This document shows, piece after piece, positions 23,650 through 34,732 of a stretch of 64,000 bases of DNA. This DNA is from Aphrophora alni (lineage: Eukaryota; Arthropoda; Insecta; Hemiptera; Aphrophoridae). Numbering within the stretch: position 1 is the first letter of the stretch; each line of letters opens with the position of its first letter. The DNA is taken from NCBI GenBank assembly GCA_963513935.1, contig OY740774.1, forward strand, positions 22,773,949-22,837,948, written 5' to 3'. The notes beneath the pieces are model-generated. The model made no database searches, was not told the origin of the DNA, and worked only from the letters and a program-made list of their open reading frames with translations. The position numbers and the translations under genes are program-made.

Positions 23650-23995
23650 TATAATCTAATTTTGAAGTTATTTAATGTTTTTACTTTTATCATTTAGAGT
23701 TGAATCATGTTTATAGTCTAGTTTTGAAGTTATTTATTGTTTTTACTTTTATCATTTATAGTTGTTACATGTTTTATCATGTTTGTGGTTTAATTTTAAA
23801 GTTATTTAATGATTTTACTTTTATCATTTTTATAGTTGTTACATGTTTTATCATCTTTATAGTATAATTTTGAAATTATTTAATATTTTTACTTTTATTG
23901 GTTACAGTTGTTACATGTTTTATTATATTTATAGTCTAATTTTGAAGTTATTTCATGTTTTTAGCTGTAGTGTTTATAGTTGTTATATGCTTTAT
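23650..23995. repeat. Minisatellite, about 70-bp units
   Basis: Five imperfect units each contain a 'taattttgaagttatttaatg' type core (about 23655, 23718, 23787, 23863, 23935) followed by 'tttttacttttatcattt' and 'agttgttacatgttttatc'. Spacing varies from about 63 to 76 bp. It is non-coding. Confidence 0.75.
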
Positions 23996-24284
23996 CTAAA
24001 ATAGATCAAGATTATAATAAATTAAACAGAAGTGATGATATACGTGTATTTACGATTTGGGTGAAGGTGATCACTGCCTTTATTAGCACAAAGCAGTGCC
24101 AAGGAACACTAGCTGTATTGAGATTACAGCGCTGCACTTCCCATGATCAACCCAAGTACCTGACGGAGAGAAGAGAAACTTGCAAATAAATGTTTCATCT
24201 GTCCAAACATACAAAAAGACCAAAAAAAGCAGAAATACAGTACATTTGAGTGTTTTGAATATAACAAAATTTAAATAAAGAAAA

Positions 24285-24650
24285 GAAAAATAATAAAGTA
24301 GACAATTATAATTAACTACAAAAGAAAATAACACTGTGATTACAAAAGCAGATAAGGGTAATGTAATAGTTTGAATAAAGAAAACTGAAAGGAAAATTGA
24401 AGAATTTATAAATAAAATAGCGAAAAAAATATCAAATAGAGACATACCAAAAAGAAAATTGTTTAAAAATCATCAAATTGTTTAATTGTTTAATGTTAAA
24501 GAATATAAATACATTAACATGAATCTAAGTGTTCTAATAATGAGATCAGAAGTAAAAATACATAAGAAAAACCATCCGATTAGATCAATAATAAATTAAA
24601 GAACTGCCCCAACGTACAATGTAGCAAGTTATTAGCTAATACTTTTAAAA
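24285..24650 (+). pseudogene. Penelope-like RT fragment, N-terminal part
   Basis: A broken frame reads VITKADKGNVIV, stop, IKKTERKIEEFINK, then further on KIHKKNHPIRSIINYRTA and PTYNVASY. These resemble the start of the reverse transcriptase of Penelope-like elements (ADKGN...; LHK....P.RPIVS...SP.Y.LAK). Several stops and frameshifts make it a relic. It is separated from a matching downstream part (26750-27900) by a SINE-like copy and a LINE fragment, so all may be remains of one interrupted element. Confidence 0.5.
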
Positions 24651-24664
24651 AAACAATATATATA

Positions 24665-24893
24665 TATATATTGTTTTTGTTTGTTGTCGTTTAAAGGCAC
24701 AAAACCTTACTGTCATCACCTTATACATAATAAGAACATAAAATTAACACCCCTGGCTCTCGAATACTTTAATAGCATCAGAGTAGGAAAACAACAAAGT
24801 TGGTCAAGAGAGACCTGATTGTAAAGATGAAATAGAGCTATCTAACCCAAGACTACATGATAAAAGGTGTAGATCCAGCTAGGTCCCTTCAGA
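24665..24893 (+). repeat. SINE-like dispersed repeat, copy D
   Basis: A full-looking member of the family at 15040, with 'cgtttaaaggcacaaaacct' at its left, 'ctctcgaatactttaatagc', 'ggtcaagagagacctgatt' and 'ggtgtagatccagctaggt' in order. It is inserted in the Penelope-like relic. Confidence 0.65.
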
Positions 24894-24928
24894 ATTTATA
24901 GAATTAGTGTTTGTTTAATACTCAACCT

Positions 24929-26465
24929 ACAAAAATTTAATTTAGAAAACAAAATACATCCTTTTCTAATTCCTGACACTGCGAAAGAAATATATCAAGT
25001 AATTTCTGGTTTAATGAATACAAGCGCTGTGGGTTGGGATGGTATTCCCATCAAGGTTTTAAAACCGTCTTCTTATTATATTTCGAAACCATTAACTTTT
25101 CTTATTAATCAGTCTTTTGAATGTGGTACATTTCCAAAAAAAAACTTAAATACCCTCTTGAAAAACCTATTTTTAAAAATGTGTAAGATGCTTGCACTTA
25201 CAAACTTGAATTTAATTTAAAAGAAATGATTTTATTTCTTACCTAAGGTAGGGTTCAAACTCTGGTCGGTACTTACAAGTTGTTTCAGTGACACGTGATA
25301 GTGGTTCATACACAAAGAAAACTAGCCAGTCATTCTAACGCTCCATAATCGACGCCAACTTGCATCGCACCAACATGACTTACTCCAAGGACTATCCCTC
25401 AAGACTCCTTTACCAAGACTGATTCAAGCCAAGCTTCCTTCTTCCTAAGGTGACGCTACCACAAGGCATCATGGGATACATCTTACTTTTCCGTTCAACG
25501 GGGTATTTTGTTTCGAATAGCTATTTCATTACTCTCCATTAACCTAGAGGGTTTTTGTTTATTCGATTTACGCACACTTTTTTAATTCAAATCTTTTTCA
25601 CTGTCGACATATTATTGTCTATGAGTAATCATAAAGTTCAATTGTCAATTTCATTGTTTAATACATTTTACATTTTAATTTTTATTATTTATTATTACTA
25701 ACTTATTATTAATTATTGATTATTTATTATTTATTACTTATTATTAATTATTGATTATTTATTATTTATTACTGGTTGGAGAATGTCCCATGCTTACAAA
25801 TGAGACAAAACAGATATTACAAATTACTGTCCTATAGCACTAGTCCCGCTCTTATCTATAGTTTTTGAAAGAGTAATTCTGAGCAGAATTTTGAAGTTCT
25901 TAAATAAATTTAATAACTTGACAGAGAGTCAATTTGGATTTTGAAAAGGTCTCTCTAAATAATCGGCTCTTTATACTATTTTAGAATCAATAACTTGCTC
26001 ATTAGGAAAAAATGCATGTAGCATCTCTGTTGTGTCGCTCTCAAAGGCTTTTGATTGTGTCGACCATAGAGTTCTGTTCCTGAAACTTCATTATTATGGA
26101 ATTCACAGGAATGCAAATGATTATCTGTGGTTCTACTTAACTTCTAAAAACCAAAGAGTTGTCTATACAAATTCTTGTTGATTGTCTGCTCATCATGGTA
26201 AATCAATTCTCGAGGAGTGCCCCAGGATCAATATTTTGTCCTTTGCTGTTTTTGGTCTATGTAAATGACCTGCCTTACCATATTGGGAAACCAAAAACTG
26301 CCCTGTTTTCTGATAACACAAGTTTAACCGTTTTTGGAAAGAGTGTTGTTGATCTTGAAGAGTCTGTCACTTCATTAATTAAGGCAGAAAATTGGTTCTT
26401 GGCAAACTGTCTAAAATTGAACAAAAATAAAACTCAACTAATTCGATTCCATTGTAAATAGTTAA
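24929..26465 (+). pseudogene. LINE reverse transcriptase relic (jockey/CR1-like)
   Basis: The first part, at 25014-25160, reads SAVGWDGIPIKVLKPSSYYI and then NQSFECGTFPK, the motif 2 region of LINE reverse transcriptases (G.DGI...LK). About 600 bp of AT-rich insertion, including a tandem TTATTA tract, follows. The enzyme resumes near 25790 with many stops, and ends in an open stretch at 26159-26461 containing 'RSAPGSIFCPLLFLVYVNDL' and 'ALFSDNTSLTVF'. In active enzymes the last motif is FADDT; both catalytic Asp positions are hit here (SDN), so this copy is dead. The segment is flanked by a 22-bp exact direct repeat. Confidence 0.8.
25702..25772. repeat. 35-bp tandem repeat, TTATTA-rich
   Basis: Two exact-looking 35-bp units of TTATTATTAATTATTGATTA type (starting at 25702 and 25737) lie inside the insertion that splits the LINE relic. 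This is simple AT-rich sequence. Confidence 0.75.
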
Positions 26466-26588
26466 AAACCAAAATTTTAATTCATCACACTGTGGCACAC
26501 TGGCAAAACTTTGAGCACACTGTGGCAAACTTAAAAATTAAAATCAAACACCCCATACCACAATTTAATAAAACAAGGTTTATTTCCT

Positions 26589-26623
26589 TATGTACATTTC
26601 AGTAACATAGTTACCATCATCAG
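26589..26623 (-). ncRNA. Hammerhead-ribozyme-like motif, left arm
   Basis: On the minus strand: the canonical core CTGATGA, one T, a 6-bp hairpin (GGTAAC/GTTACT, one G-U), GAAA, then ATG-TA-CAT-A that could form helix III with a UA cleavage site. The unpaired U beside the core is not standard. Penelope-like elements, with which it is associated, are known hosts of such motifs. Confidence 0.35.
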
Positions 26624-26652
26624 AGATTGTGTGTTTGTTTAATACTCAACCT

Positions 26653-26687
26653 CTGAAGATGGTAACTATGTTACTGAAATGTACATA
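26653..26687 (+). ncRNA. Hammerhead-ribozyme-like motif, right arm
   Basis: The same architecture as the left arm but on the + strand, with CTGAAGA in place of CTGATGA. Position 7 of the hammerhead core tolerates any base, so both fit. Helix I is not evident. Confidence 0.35.
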
Positions 26688-26749
26688 AAGAAATAAAATT
26701 TGTTTGATTGAATTGTGGTAATGTGTGTTTGACTTTAATCTAACAAAGA

Positions 26750-27900
26750 TATAGTTTATGCTTTATCAGTTACATGCCAACTGAATCAATTTAAATTGAT
26801 TAACATCTTATATAAATCAAAAGTTGAATTAGACATGGGAATCCACTATTGCCAATATTACTTGAAATGTTTATACAACATTAAAAAGAGAAATTTACAG
26901 CCAACATCTTGAAGACATATAACTGTTTACAATATGCCAGATATGTGTATGATTCGCTAATAATAAAATATAACATCAAATAAAAAGGAATCAATTTAAA
27001 AAATTTCAGTGGTCAAAAAATAGGCCAATAATGTAATTTTTTTATATTTAAACATAAAAGGAATGAGAAACAGTTAGAATTTGGAATTTTTAGGAAACAA
27101 ACTTGTAGGCTACTGATAATGCAATTAATGCAGATTCTAATCATCCAATAGAACATAAATCAGCCACCTTCTGATTACAATAAGAAAGAGTTTAATACTA
27201 TCAAATAGCGGAAAACGATAGCTATAGAAAAGACATAATAAGAAAGCTGTTCAGAAAAATCAAAAGTGAAATTGATGACACAAGAAATGTCATTGAAAAC
27301 AGAAAATATTTGGCTAATTTTACTTTCACAGGAAATGAGATGAATTAAATGAACTGTTTAAAAAAATATATAATGTAAAGATGGTGATGAACATAAATAA
27401 TATACTTAATAATAGATTAGGCAACATAATTCAAGAAAATAACAGTTACAAAAAAATGGAGTTTATGAAATCAAACATGGGTGAAACGCAACATACATAA
27501 GCTAAATGAAGTGTAAATGTACGACAATTTAGAGAACACATTAGATTGTATAAATATGAATGAAAAGATTCAAATTTTGCATCATTGGATGGATGTGCAT
27601 CTGTTAAAAAATATGCACATCCATCCAATGAAATGAAAAATTTTGTGTAATTATTACAATACTGTAGCGGCAGAAGGCAGTTTGAACATTTGAAAATATT
27701 CAAAGTAAAATTAAGAGGACAAACATAGCAAGATAGTGTCAAGCCATCACAGAAGAGGGTGGAGTTAATACGTAGAGAACAGGTGACGTTAGGTTATATA
27801 AGATAACTTCTTTGTGCGAGGAAGCAGTACGTAAATAACTATTGAGAATGGAGTTCATCTGAAACGTGTCTGTAAAAGTAAAGAGAATAATAATTGTGGC
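26750..27900 (+). pseudogene. Penelope-like element relic, RT C-terminus and GIY-YIG
   Basis: Broken frames give MGIPLLPILLEMFIQH near 26837 (family motif AMGSPLSP..AE.F) and QYARYVYDSLII near 26930, the RT active-site region. Active enzymes have RYVDD there, so one catalytic Asp is lost. From about 27455 GVYEI and a little later NATYI recall the GIY and YIG halves of the endonuclease. Many stops show it is dead. A perfect 19-bp palindrome (27582-27631) sits inside the endonuclease part. Confidence 0.5.
27582..27631. repeat. Perfect 19-bp inverted repeat
   Basis: The arms 27582-27600 and 27613-27631 are exact reverse complements (core CATTGGATGGATGTGCAT), with a 12-nt spacer. Confidence 0.9.
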
Positions 27901-28375
27901 AGAAGAATGTACTCAAATTAATTAATTAACTCTTATCTTAAACTTATGAAAACTGATGGTCACTTGTCACTAACAAGTATAAATATTTCACCAACTGTTA
28001 GATTAGTTTGCAATTTGGAACAAGAAATACATTTCTAAAAATAAATAGTCATAGAGTTTTACATTACTCGAGACAATCTTTAGCTACATCTAGTAAAGAT
28101 TATATATATCCAGTCACCTACTGACATTTAATCCAGATAAGTTATCCAATTTTAATTCAAGGCCTTTTTCTGCACTTACTCCTACAGTTCATTCATAAAC
28201 AACAACATGTGTCAAAACCTGTTTCATGTCTTGCATATTTAATTCATCTTTGTTCAGTTACTTAATATAGTAAGCACATTTTAATGATATCATAATCATA
28301 ATTAGTATGGATTCATGATTGTTAATATCATTTTATTTGTAAATATTGAAGCACTGGTTACAATTTAATTAATAG

Positions 28376-28382
28376 TATAAAA
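28376..28382 (+). promoter_or_regulatory. Possible TATA box of the OATP gene
   Basis: TATAAAA lies 79 nt upstream of the inferred start codon at 28461. In DNA this AT-rich such a match can occur by chance, and further 5' UTR exons cannot be excluded. Confidence 0.2.
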
Positions 28383-28460
28383 CTTTTGTTGTAAAACTGA
28401 AATAATTGTTGTGGAATTGTTTATTTATTCATGGACTGTGTTTAGTGCTCTTTTGAAGAC

Positions 28461-28485
28461 ATGGATAATGAAGTGTCTAAAAGAA
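28461..28485 (+). CDS. OATP/SLCO transporter, inferred first coding exon
   Basis: The ATG at 28461 sits in a favourable context (GAC ATG G) and opens MDNEVSKR plus one base, then a perfect donor GTAAGT at 28486. The one-base overhang joins exactly to the next exon (AG + AAT...) to give MDNEVSKRKNDDDTNEDEAE, an acidic cytosolic N-terminus of the kind these transporters have. The phase match (phase 1, like every other intron of the gene) is the main support. No transcript evidence is available, and a different first exon is possible. Confidence 0.5.
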
Positions 28486-29909
28486 GTAAGTAAAAATATA
28501 TATATTTATATTATATTATTTTATATCAAAATAAATTATTCAAAAAACATCGAACTAACTTTTTCACAAACCTATTTACACCTATTTACAAAGCCAAAAA
28601 TAAAATTTGTCCCCATCTCCCGAAAATGTCTCTCTTCTAATTATAAGTGAGTAAACAATTTATATTTGTGTTTCTTGTGGAGATAAATTGAGTTCCTCAG
28701 TCCCCAACTTAGGTATAGAAGCTCCCTTATCAATTTTTTTTTTCAAATTTTATTTAAATCTCATTTAGTTATTAATAATACAGGTTAAGATTCAATTTAG
28801 TTGTTTGATAACTGTACTTGGCCATTAATCTTGTCACCAAAATTTGAACAAAATCATCAAATTTGGAAAAATGGCAACTAATACCTTGAGTTGAGCCCTT
28901 AGAGGTTTTTTATGGGTCTCTAGTAAAATTGTATTAAAATTATTATAGCCAGTATTAAGAAAATCATAATTTGGGATTTTTTATCTAACTTCCAAATTTT
29001 AAGTTATTAAAAAAGTCTCGAAATATGACCAAAATTGCCTACACACCAAGTTTTATAAAAATGGTTATACTTATTTGAGGTACAGAGAACAGACGGACAT
29101 TATTCGCAAAACTACTTTTTAGGGCTCAGGTGACTCCAAAACGGAAATACGAATAAAATAGTAAATCAATTTTTTTAACATGTTATATAAGTTTATCATA
29201 TTACTTATATGTAGTAAAATAAAATGTACTATTATACAGAGTGTTTAAAAGTTCTTACAGAAGCTGCATCTAAAAAACTAGAGGACTGAAAAGTAGTAGC
29301 TCAACCTGCCAGATAGATTCTCATAACTCTCAGGCAGTTTTTTACTAATTTGTAACCCAAATATAAATTCATATAAGTTACAAGCTATGAAGTGTTTTAC
29401 TCAGTTTAATTTAATTACTTTATTTACATGAAAAACAACAAACAAAATTTATATTTCCTTTACCTTAAAAAAGCAAACAAAACGTTTGATTAACAAATTT
29501 CTTATGTTATCAGAACACAATTTCCACAGATAATATTGAAATTATATACAAAAGATTCAGAATTTTTTACTGAATAAGAAAACATAGTTTTGTCATATTT
29601 CAAAATTAAACAAAGATAGTAAATTTACAAAAAATAAACACAATACTAGAAAATCAACTACATTCAAACAATACTACTTTTTTATAGGTTTACAAGGCAA
29701 TAACAATTGAGATAAAATTTGACTAAAATGTTCCTCCTAGGAATAAAAGTTATTGGTTATCATATCCCCATACATGCTACCAGTAAAAAAACTCAAAAAT
29801 TACAATGGAGCTGTTATAAAAGACATAATTTCTCAAAATCGGCTCTATCAATTTCACTCAATTTTGTGTGTGGTTTAAAAACTAAAAATATGGTTATTAT
29901 CGCCTCATA

Positions 29910-30118
29910 AAAAGAGCAGACAATATAAAGCTGTAGCTCTAGCCTTAGAATACTCTAATAGCATCAGGATTGGAAGATAACAAGAGTTGGTTAAGAGAGA
30001 TGTGATAAGAAAGATGAAAGAGAGAGATCTAACCCCAAGACTAGAGTGTAAATCCAGCTATGGGTACCTCAGCATTACCACACCCAAACTCACTATAAGT
30101 GAGCGCCTGAGGGGAAAT
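29910..30118 (+). repeat. SINE-like dispersed repeat, copy E
   Basis: A member of the family at 15040, ending in 'ccacacccaaactcactata' and 'agtgagcgcctgagggg'. The right end is well preserved and the left end is short. Confidence 0.65.
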
Positions 30119-30245
30119 TAAAACTTTGGTGAAAGGTAACAGATTAATGATGTAAATGAATATACAAAATCACAAGTAAAATAAAATTACACTACAAGAA
30201 TAATTGGCTAAAAACGAAAATGAATACAAATTCCATAATAAAACG

Positions 30246-30496
<251 letters not shown>

Positions 30497-32469
30497 GGGA
30501 CATTTATTATAACTTTGATTTTTAAACTAGATATTTTTCATTTAAATTAACAATACTTTTATTCTTTCTTTAGGCTTTTAAACCATCTATGTGTAGTAAA
30601 ATCTAGGTCAAGATTCATTTTTTATGATTACTATTTCTTGTACAGATACAAAATAAATGTGTATCGGAGATACCCTTGAAATGACCAACAGCATCTGAGA
30701 AAGAGTAGTATATAGAAAGTAAAACAACAATATTTTGTAACTTCGTTAAAATATTATTCAATGAACACCCTATGTTGCTATAATACTAAAATTTGAAATT
30801 GTTTTATTTGTAACATAGAAATACAGAAAATGTTGATTTTACAAATAAAAAAAAGGTTGTGTTATCAACAGACAACTGTTTTTTCTGATAATGTACTCTT
30901 TAACCTACTAATATGATAAACTATTAACACCAATTATTTTAAAATAAAATAATTATATTAAAAAAATATATTACTACTCAGAATTTGTGGTTCATGTATT
31001 ATTACTATTAGACTATATTACACAATAATGGTTATCTTGCGGAAATTGCATGAAAGAAAAAAAACAAGTGTGATAAAGAGAATAAATAAACTGTACAAAC
31101 TGGTAGTACTTGATCAATAAGTGCAGTTCTTAGAAGAAAATTATCTTGCCTTCAGTCAATAGCAGATACAACAGACTTACTACTAAAAATAATATATATA
31201 AAATTAAATCAGTCTACAGTATTCTACATCTTCTGAGTCTTCTGATACCCAATCAACACCCTTCTCTTATTATCTTCTTTCAATCTTATTTACCTCATGA
31301 CATCATTTATGCCACTTTGTCAACTCTTAATTTAACATGTTTGAACAACATTACTTCCTAATAATATAAAATAATTGAAAAATACTAAAATTGTGAATCT
31401 CTTTTTTTAATAATTTACTGATGATTAATATTTTACATATAATAGCTGATTCTGTATATATAAAAAACAAAAATTAATACCGTAATTTTATAACAAAAAT
31501 GCATGTACTGATTACCAGTTTTTTCTTCAAAAATTAATATGCTGTTAGGCTTTGTCAAGAAATGTCTAATTTTATTGCCCCTCCTTCCCTCCACATCTAC
31601 TTACCTTCATACCATTATGTAAATCTATAGTGTAAACTAATATGCATTCTCTATTGTAATAACTTACAATTGAGTTTTCCTATCATTAATCTACTATACA
31701 GCTTGCATGTGGTTATTACTTTTTTGATTACTCATTAAAAGTGTTAATTAGGTTATGTCTCATTATGAATAATTTGTAATCACGGAAATGGTTTGTAATT
31801 GACTCCTAACGAATTATGAATAATGTTGATAAAACATTTTGTTTATGTCATTTGTGGTACCATAAGAAAATATGAATAATTTATTTTGTTACCATCTATC
31901 TGGAGTTGGGGTTGTTAAGGAAATCAAATTGGGATGGTAAGATCAATTCTACGTTACTCAAAGATTTTATAAATTTAAAGGTATAGGATCCTAATTTGAT
32001 ATTAAATACTAAATGTTCAAAGGAGATGCCTTGGGCTTAATTTTGTTTATGCATTTTCTTTAAATCTACATGTTTTATAAACTTAAGAGAAAACAAAAAT
32101 TATTATTATTCTATATACTTTACTGTAGGTAGAAACCATTAGTTAGATCACCTTGGGTCCTTTGTGCCTAAATACAAAAAAAAAAAAAAAAAAAAATCAA
32201 TTACCTTCTGCTTTTTTTGAAAAAAGTTGGCTATTTAATTTTAAATGAATCTACGAGTAGTTAGAGATTTTTGTAATTTAGGATGTTTGAATAAAAAAAA
32301 GTACTTTACCCCGAACTTAAAATAATCCTCTAGTAGAGATTAAAACCTTATGCTCCAAAAGAAAAAAAAATACAAAAAGGTGGTTGTAATAAAAAGGTAA
32401 AACTATTACTTGCTACAGTGAAAGTGAAAGTGGCTATCGATTGAGAAGTGGAAGGACAAGAGGGTGATT

Positions 32470-33010
32470 AATGGTTATATACATTTCTTCTGAATTTTTA
32501 AACAAGATTATAGATTGGGTAGATAAAAGGAGGCTCATATGTTAAAAGCCACTTTCGATCATAAAATACAACACTTTTATGAAAGGTGTTGATAGGGCTG
32601 ATCAAATTCTCTGTGTTGATCATATAATGAATCAAATATAACCCTTGCGAGAGTAAAAGAACCAGATGGTACAAAAAATAGCTATTCACATGCTTTGTAT
32701 GTTTCTGCTAAACTTGCTTAGTCTTTACAATATTTACATTGTTAAGATGTCTTTCTATGACTACTGCCTTGAGATTATAGGAGAATTATTACCAATAGTT
32801 ATCCTCAAAAAATCCCACAAGATGAAAGTTATCAACATCTATACACGTGCCAGAAAAGAGGAAGAATATGACCACAAGAATAAAACCAAACACAAAAAGT
32901 GCAAAGTTTGTTACAGTCAGAGAAAGGTGACAAGACGAATGTAACCTTCATTCAGAGATGCCCAGGTTATGAATAAACAAGTGCTTCAAACTTTTTCATG
33001 ACAATTTGTA
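32470..33010 (+). pseudogene. piggyBac transposase C-terminal relic
   Basis: An open stretch (32666-32944) reads KIAIHMLCMFLLNLLSLYNI, then KMSFYDYCLEIIGELL and KKCKVCYSQRKVTRR. These match the C-terminal part of piggyBac-derived transposases: the 'KWYKK...L..L...NA.I' helix, the 'F...L...L' helix and the first Cys pair (CKVC) of the Cys-rich domain. Upstream, 'LLKATFDHKIQHFY' and 'GDQ'-like remnants are in other frames. The copy is truncated and dead. Different family members lie at 16787 and 78. Confidence 0.6.
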
Positions 33011-33309
33011 AGAAAAATGGATGGTGGTTAGAATTATATATATATTTGTAAATATATTTTTTAAATGGTAAGTGTGATATTGGAGACTTCGTGCAGGGTT
33101 ATTAGTGAGACATTGATTGGTCGATAGTAGTGCATTGGCGTGTCATGAACTATAATCTCACCTATCGGTGGAAATTTCTTTGAACATGTATCCTGCCTTT
33201 GTACAACCAAAGACTAGATTTAATAAAATAAAATATTTTTAGCATTTTACAACTTGTATTGTTTATTAATTATACTTATATTTTACTATTTTTTCTATTT
33301 TTATTTCAG

Positions 33310-33531
33310 AGAATGATGATGATACAAATGAGGATGAAGCGGAAGTTGAAAAACTTACAAAATGTGGACTTTGGTGTTTTTATCCTTCATTTATTCAATT
33401 CTTAGCCAGCAAGAAATCTTATGTACTAATATTTGGTATGCTTGGAATGGTGCAGTATGCTATGGACTCATACACAATAGCTACATTAAGTACTTTGGAG
33501 AGAAGATTTAAGATTCCTAGCAAGATTTCAG
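33310..33531 (+). CDS. OATP/SLCO transporter, exon 2
   Basis: Acceptor ATTTCAG (AG at 33308-33309); donor GTTTGT at 33532; symmetric phase 1-1 (222 nt). It encodes the rest of the acidic cytosolic tail and a KLTKCGLWCFYPSFIQFLAS block. The first membrane helix follows (about residues 46-66 of the joined protein, YVLIFGMLGMVQYAMDSYTI), then the conserved loop TLERRFKIPSKISG, typical of OATP N-termini. OATPs are 12-helix plasma membrane carriers that move organic anions, steroid conjugates and hormones without sodium; in insects one member imports ecdysone. Which paralogue this is cannot be decided here. Confidence 0.9.
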
Positions 33532-33639
33532 GTTTGTAAATAGTTTTATTTAAAAAAATTAAATATTAGATTTTGATCAAGGTCAACAATTTTGTCTTAA
33601 CCTAACTGAACTAAAAATGCTTAAAACTAAGTGATCTTC

Positions 33640-34200
33640 CATTGGTGTATCTCAGGTCCTGTCCATAATTTTCTTTCCCTTTTTCTTTTTTTCCTTTACA
33701 TCTTTTTACATTCTGCTTTTAGTATTCACTTTTCACTATTTACATTAAGTTCAAAAGTTTTGATCTTTTCTGCCTTCCTTTGATGTTGATCCTATATCAG
33801 TCAAGTTACACGGTTGTAAAGTCCATGACTTATGCTTTTAGATAAATCTTCGAACATCTTTCATAACAGTTTTGATCTAGACTTCCTTGTAAGTGTTCAT
33901 TCCAAACATATTAGTTGCATCAATAATGTTTTAGAGTACTTTGTTTTGAAATTTTTATACGTTGTCTATATTAATTGGTTTGACACAGCCCCAGAAATCT
34001 GCTCCATATGTCCAGATTGGTTTTAAAATTTGCTTGAAGATAAGCAATTTATTATATAGGAACAGTGGGACTTCCTACCATTTAACCAATACAATTTCTT
34101 ATATTTTGCATCAAGCTCTTTCCTGTTCTTGTAATAGTTGACACTGTTAAAAATTTTACTTTTTAGTTTGTCCGTATAATTTTTTAGTAATAAACATTAA
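33640..34200 (-). pseudogene. Jockey-like LINE RT C-terminal fragment
   Basis: On the minus strand broken frames read QILKPIWTYGADFWGC and FQNKVLKNIIDATNMFG, then a KDVRRFI..HKSWTL tail. These match the C-terminal end of jockey-type reverse transcriptases (LKPIW.YG..LWG....I...Q...NK.LR.I..A). It is broken by stops and antisense to the OATP gene, in its intron 2. Confidence 0.65.
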
Positions 34201-34214
34201 CATTTGAAAACGTG

Positions 34215-34732
34215 TATTTTTTCACTTGAAGGAAATTGTTTCTAGGTCTGTTCTGCGTAAAATATATTTTTTAATGGTTCATAGTAGGTTGGAATACGTA
34301 ATCTGTTGTTGGGGAGGTATGTATATTATGAGCAATAATCCTTTGATACTAGTGCAAAAAAAATTTATAAGACTGTTCATGCATAAAAGGAGGAATGATT
34401 CATCACTGCCGTTATTTCAACAACTATCTATATTACCTCTTAGATATTTATATATATTTAGGGTTATGATAATTTTTTATATAAGGAGCGGACGCTTTTC
34501 AGATCTGCAGTACAGAAATGATTACTTGTATAGACATAATAACAAAGCTTTCATACCCAGAACAAAATTGACAATCTATTCAAAATTTTACTCTGTGGTC
34601 GCACCTAGAATATATAACCAACATCCAGAAAATAATAAAGCCTGCACAAACCTAAACAAATATTTAATTCTTTTAAAAAGCTGGCTCTTGGACATGTATT
34701 GTGTCGAAGGTCTGTTGGATGTTGTGGTATAG
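34215..34732 (+). pseudogene. LINE RT C-terminal fragment (CR1/jockey-like)
   Basis: An open frame of 168 codons reads SVLRKIYFLMVHSRLEYVIC, CWGG, LVQKKFIRLFMHKRRNDSSL, and PLFQQLSILPLRYLYIFRV. This is the C-terminal domain following the LINE palm and thumb. The 5' part of the element is missing. It stands head-to-head with the minus-strand fragment at 33640-34200. The following 34740-35500 is AT-rich tail with no gene. Confidence 0.75.

Larger units (their letters stand above)
26535..26741. repeat. Inverted repeat with about 90-bp arms
   Basis: Arms at about 26535-26625 and 26651-26741 are reverse complements with few mismatches over the inner 70 bp (for example GGTAACTATGTTACTGAAAT and its complement). 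The loop is about 25 nt. Each arm contains a hammerhead-like core, one on each strand. Confidence 0.8.

Noticed and set aside
28411..28650. Open frame beginning MELFIYSWTV as the OATP N-terminus
   Set aside because: It is in a different frame from the downstream exons; the nested ATG at 28461 with a GTAAGT donor joins in phase instead.
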